From Spongiibacteraceae bacterium (lineage in GTDB: Bacteria > Pseudomonadota > Gammaproteobacteria > Pseudomonadales > PIVM01), in NCBI GenBank assembly GCA_030618505.1, contig JAUXDF010000260.1, positions 1-5,130 of the forward strand: a stretch of 5,130 nucleotides of DNA, read 5' to 3'. The translations under genes and the position numbers were made by a program. Numbering within the stretch: position 1 is the stretch's first letter; every line of letters starts with the position of its first letter. Positions 5,025-5,130 of the stretch are shown in pieces. A model generated the notes under the pieces. That model worked only from the letters and a program-made list of their open reading frames with translations. It was not told the DNA's origin and made no database searches.

Positions 5025-5130
5025 CTAAACAACATCACCACCCCAACCACCTCCACCAGGAGTATTAATAATTAAGCGATCCCCGGCTTTAACTTCAAAC
5101 TGACACTTGGCTGCCAACATACGGCCATTT
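5025..5130 (-). CDS. C-terminal end of a 5-oxoprolinase/hydantoinase B family protein (partial)
   Basis: The last 34 codons of a minus-strand gene enter from the right edge and stop at TAG (5027-5025). The encoded tail contains FEVKAGDRLIINTPGGGGWG. The GD-R-(I/L)-x-I-x-TPGGGG(W/Y)G ending is the characteristic C terminus of hydantoinase B and of the C-terminal half of ATP-dependent 5-oxoprolinase. These enzymes open the ring of 5-oxoproline or hydantoins. The visible tail cannot tell whether this is a fused 5-oxoprolinase of about 1200 residues or a separate HyuB subunit. The MITE lies directly against the stop codon, so the long hairpin of that element would be the first structure in the 3' end of this transcript. 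The start is outside the window. Confidence 0.85.
   Translation of the reverse strand, partial: NGRMLAAKCQFEVKAGDRLIINTPGGGGWGGDVV

Noticed and set aside
4430..5130. A glutathione-metabolism operon linking GrxD and 5-oxoprolinase
   Set aside because: The two genes are on the same strand, but the MITE and a 112-bp promoter gap separate them. The partial gene cannot be told apart from a hydantoinase subunit.

Overview
The window looks like chromosomal DNA from a Gram-negative, probably marine-type gammaproteobacterium. This is inferred from four consecutive signal-peptide-bearing outer-membrane beta-barrel proteins, a CGFS glutaredoxin of the Grx4/GrxD type, and moderate base composition. The genus cannot be fixed from the sequence alone.

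Layout, left to right. (1) Positions 7-82 hold a compact repeat of three adjoining stem-loops, of the REP/dRS3-like kind. (2) 170-1093 (+) encodes an outer-membrane phospholipase A (PldA/OMPLA family) with the HxS catalytic motif, but with Asp where the family normally has the catalytic Asn. (3) 1114-2286 (-), convergent with pldA and 20 bp from it, encodes a barrel-only Omp85/BamA-superfamily protein without POTRA domains. Its start codon lies in the last unit of a triple 11-bp tandem repeat. (4) 2474-3172 (-) encodes a small OmpA-like/opacity-like barrel protein. (5) 3269-4342 (+), divergent from the previous gene across a 96-bp promoter region, encodes a lipid A 3'-O-deacylase (LpxR family). 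(6) A symmetrical A/T-flanked hairpin at 4380-4409 can terminate lpxR on one strand and grxD on the other. (7) 4430-4765 (-) encodes monothiol glutaredoxin GrxD. (8) 4878-5023 is a MITE-like inverted-repeat element of about 146 bp. (9) 5025-5130 (-) is the last 34 codons of a 5-oxoprolinase/hydantoinase B-type protein, whose stop codon almost touches the MITE.

Functionally, 170-4342 is a cluster of outer-membrane genes. Two are predicted Ca2+-dependent lipid hydrolases acting on the two lipid classes of the outer membrane: PldA on phospholipids that reach the outer leaflet, and LpxR on the 3'-acyloxyacyl chain of lipid A. They flank two barrels of unknown role. The genes are in mixed orientation, so this is not one operon, and any shared role in remodelling the outer membrane is inference. 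GrxD is a housekeeping Fe-S/glutathione protein and marks the border of the cluster. No CRISPR array, rRNA, tRNA or transposase gene was recognised, and every stretch of more than about 100 bp without a gene is described below.
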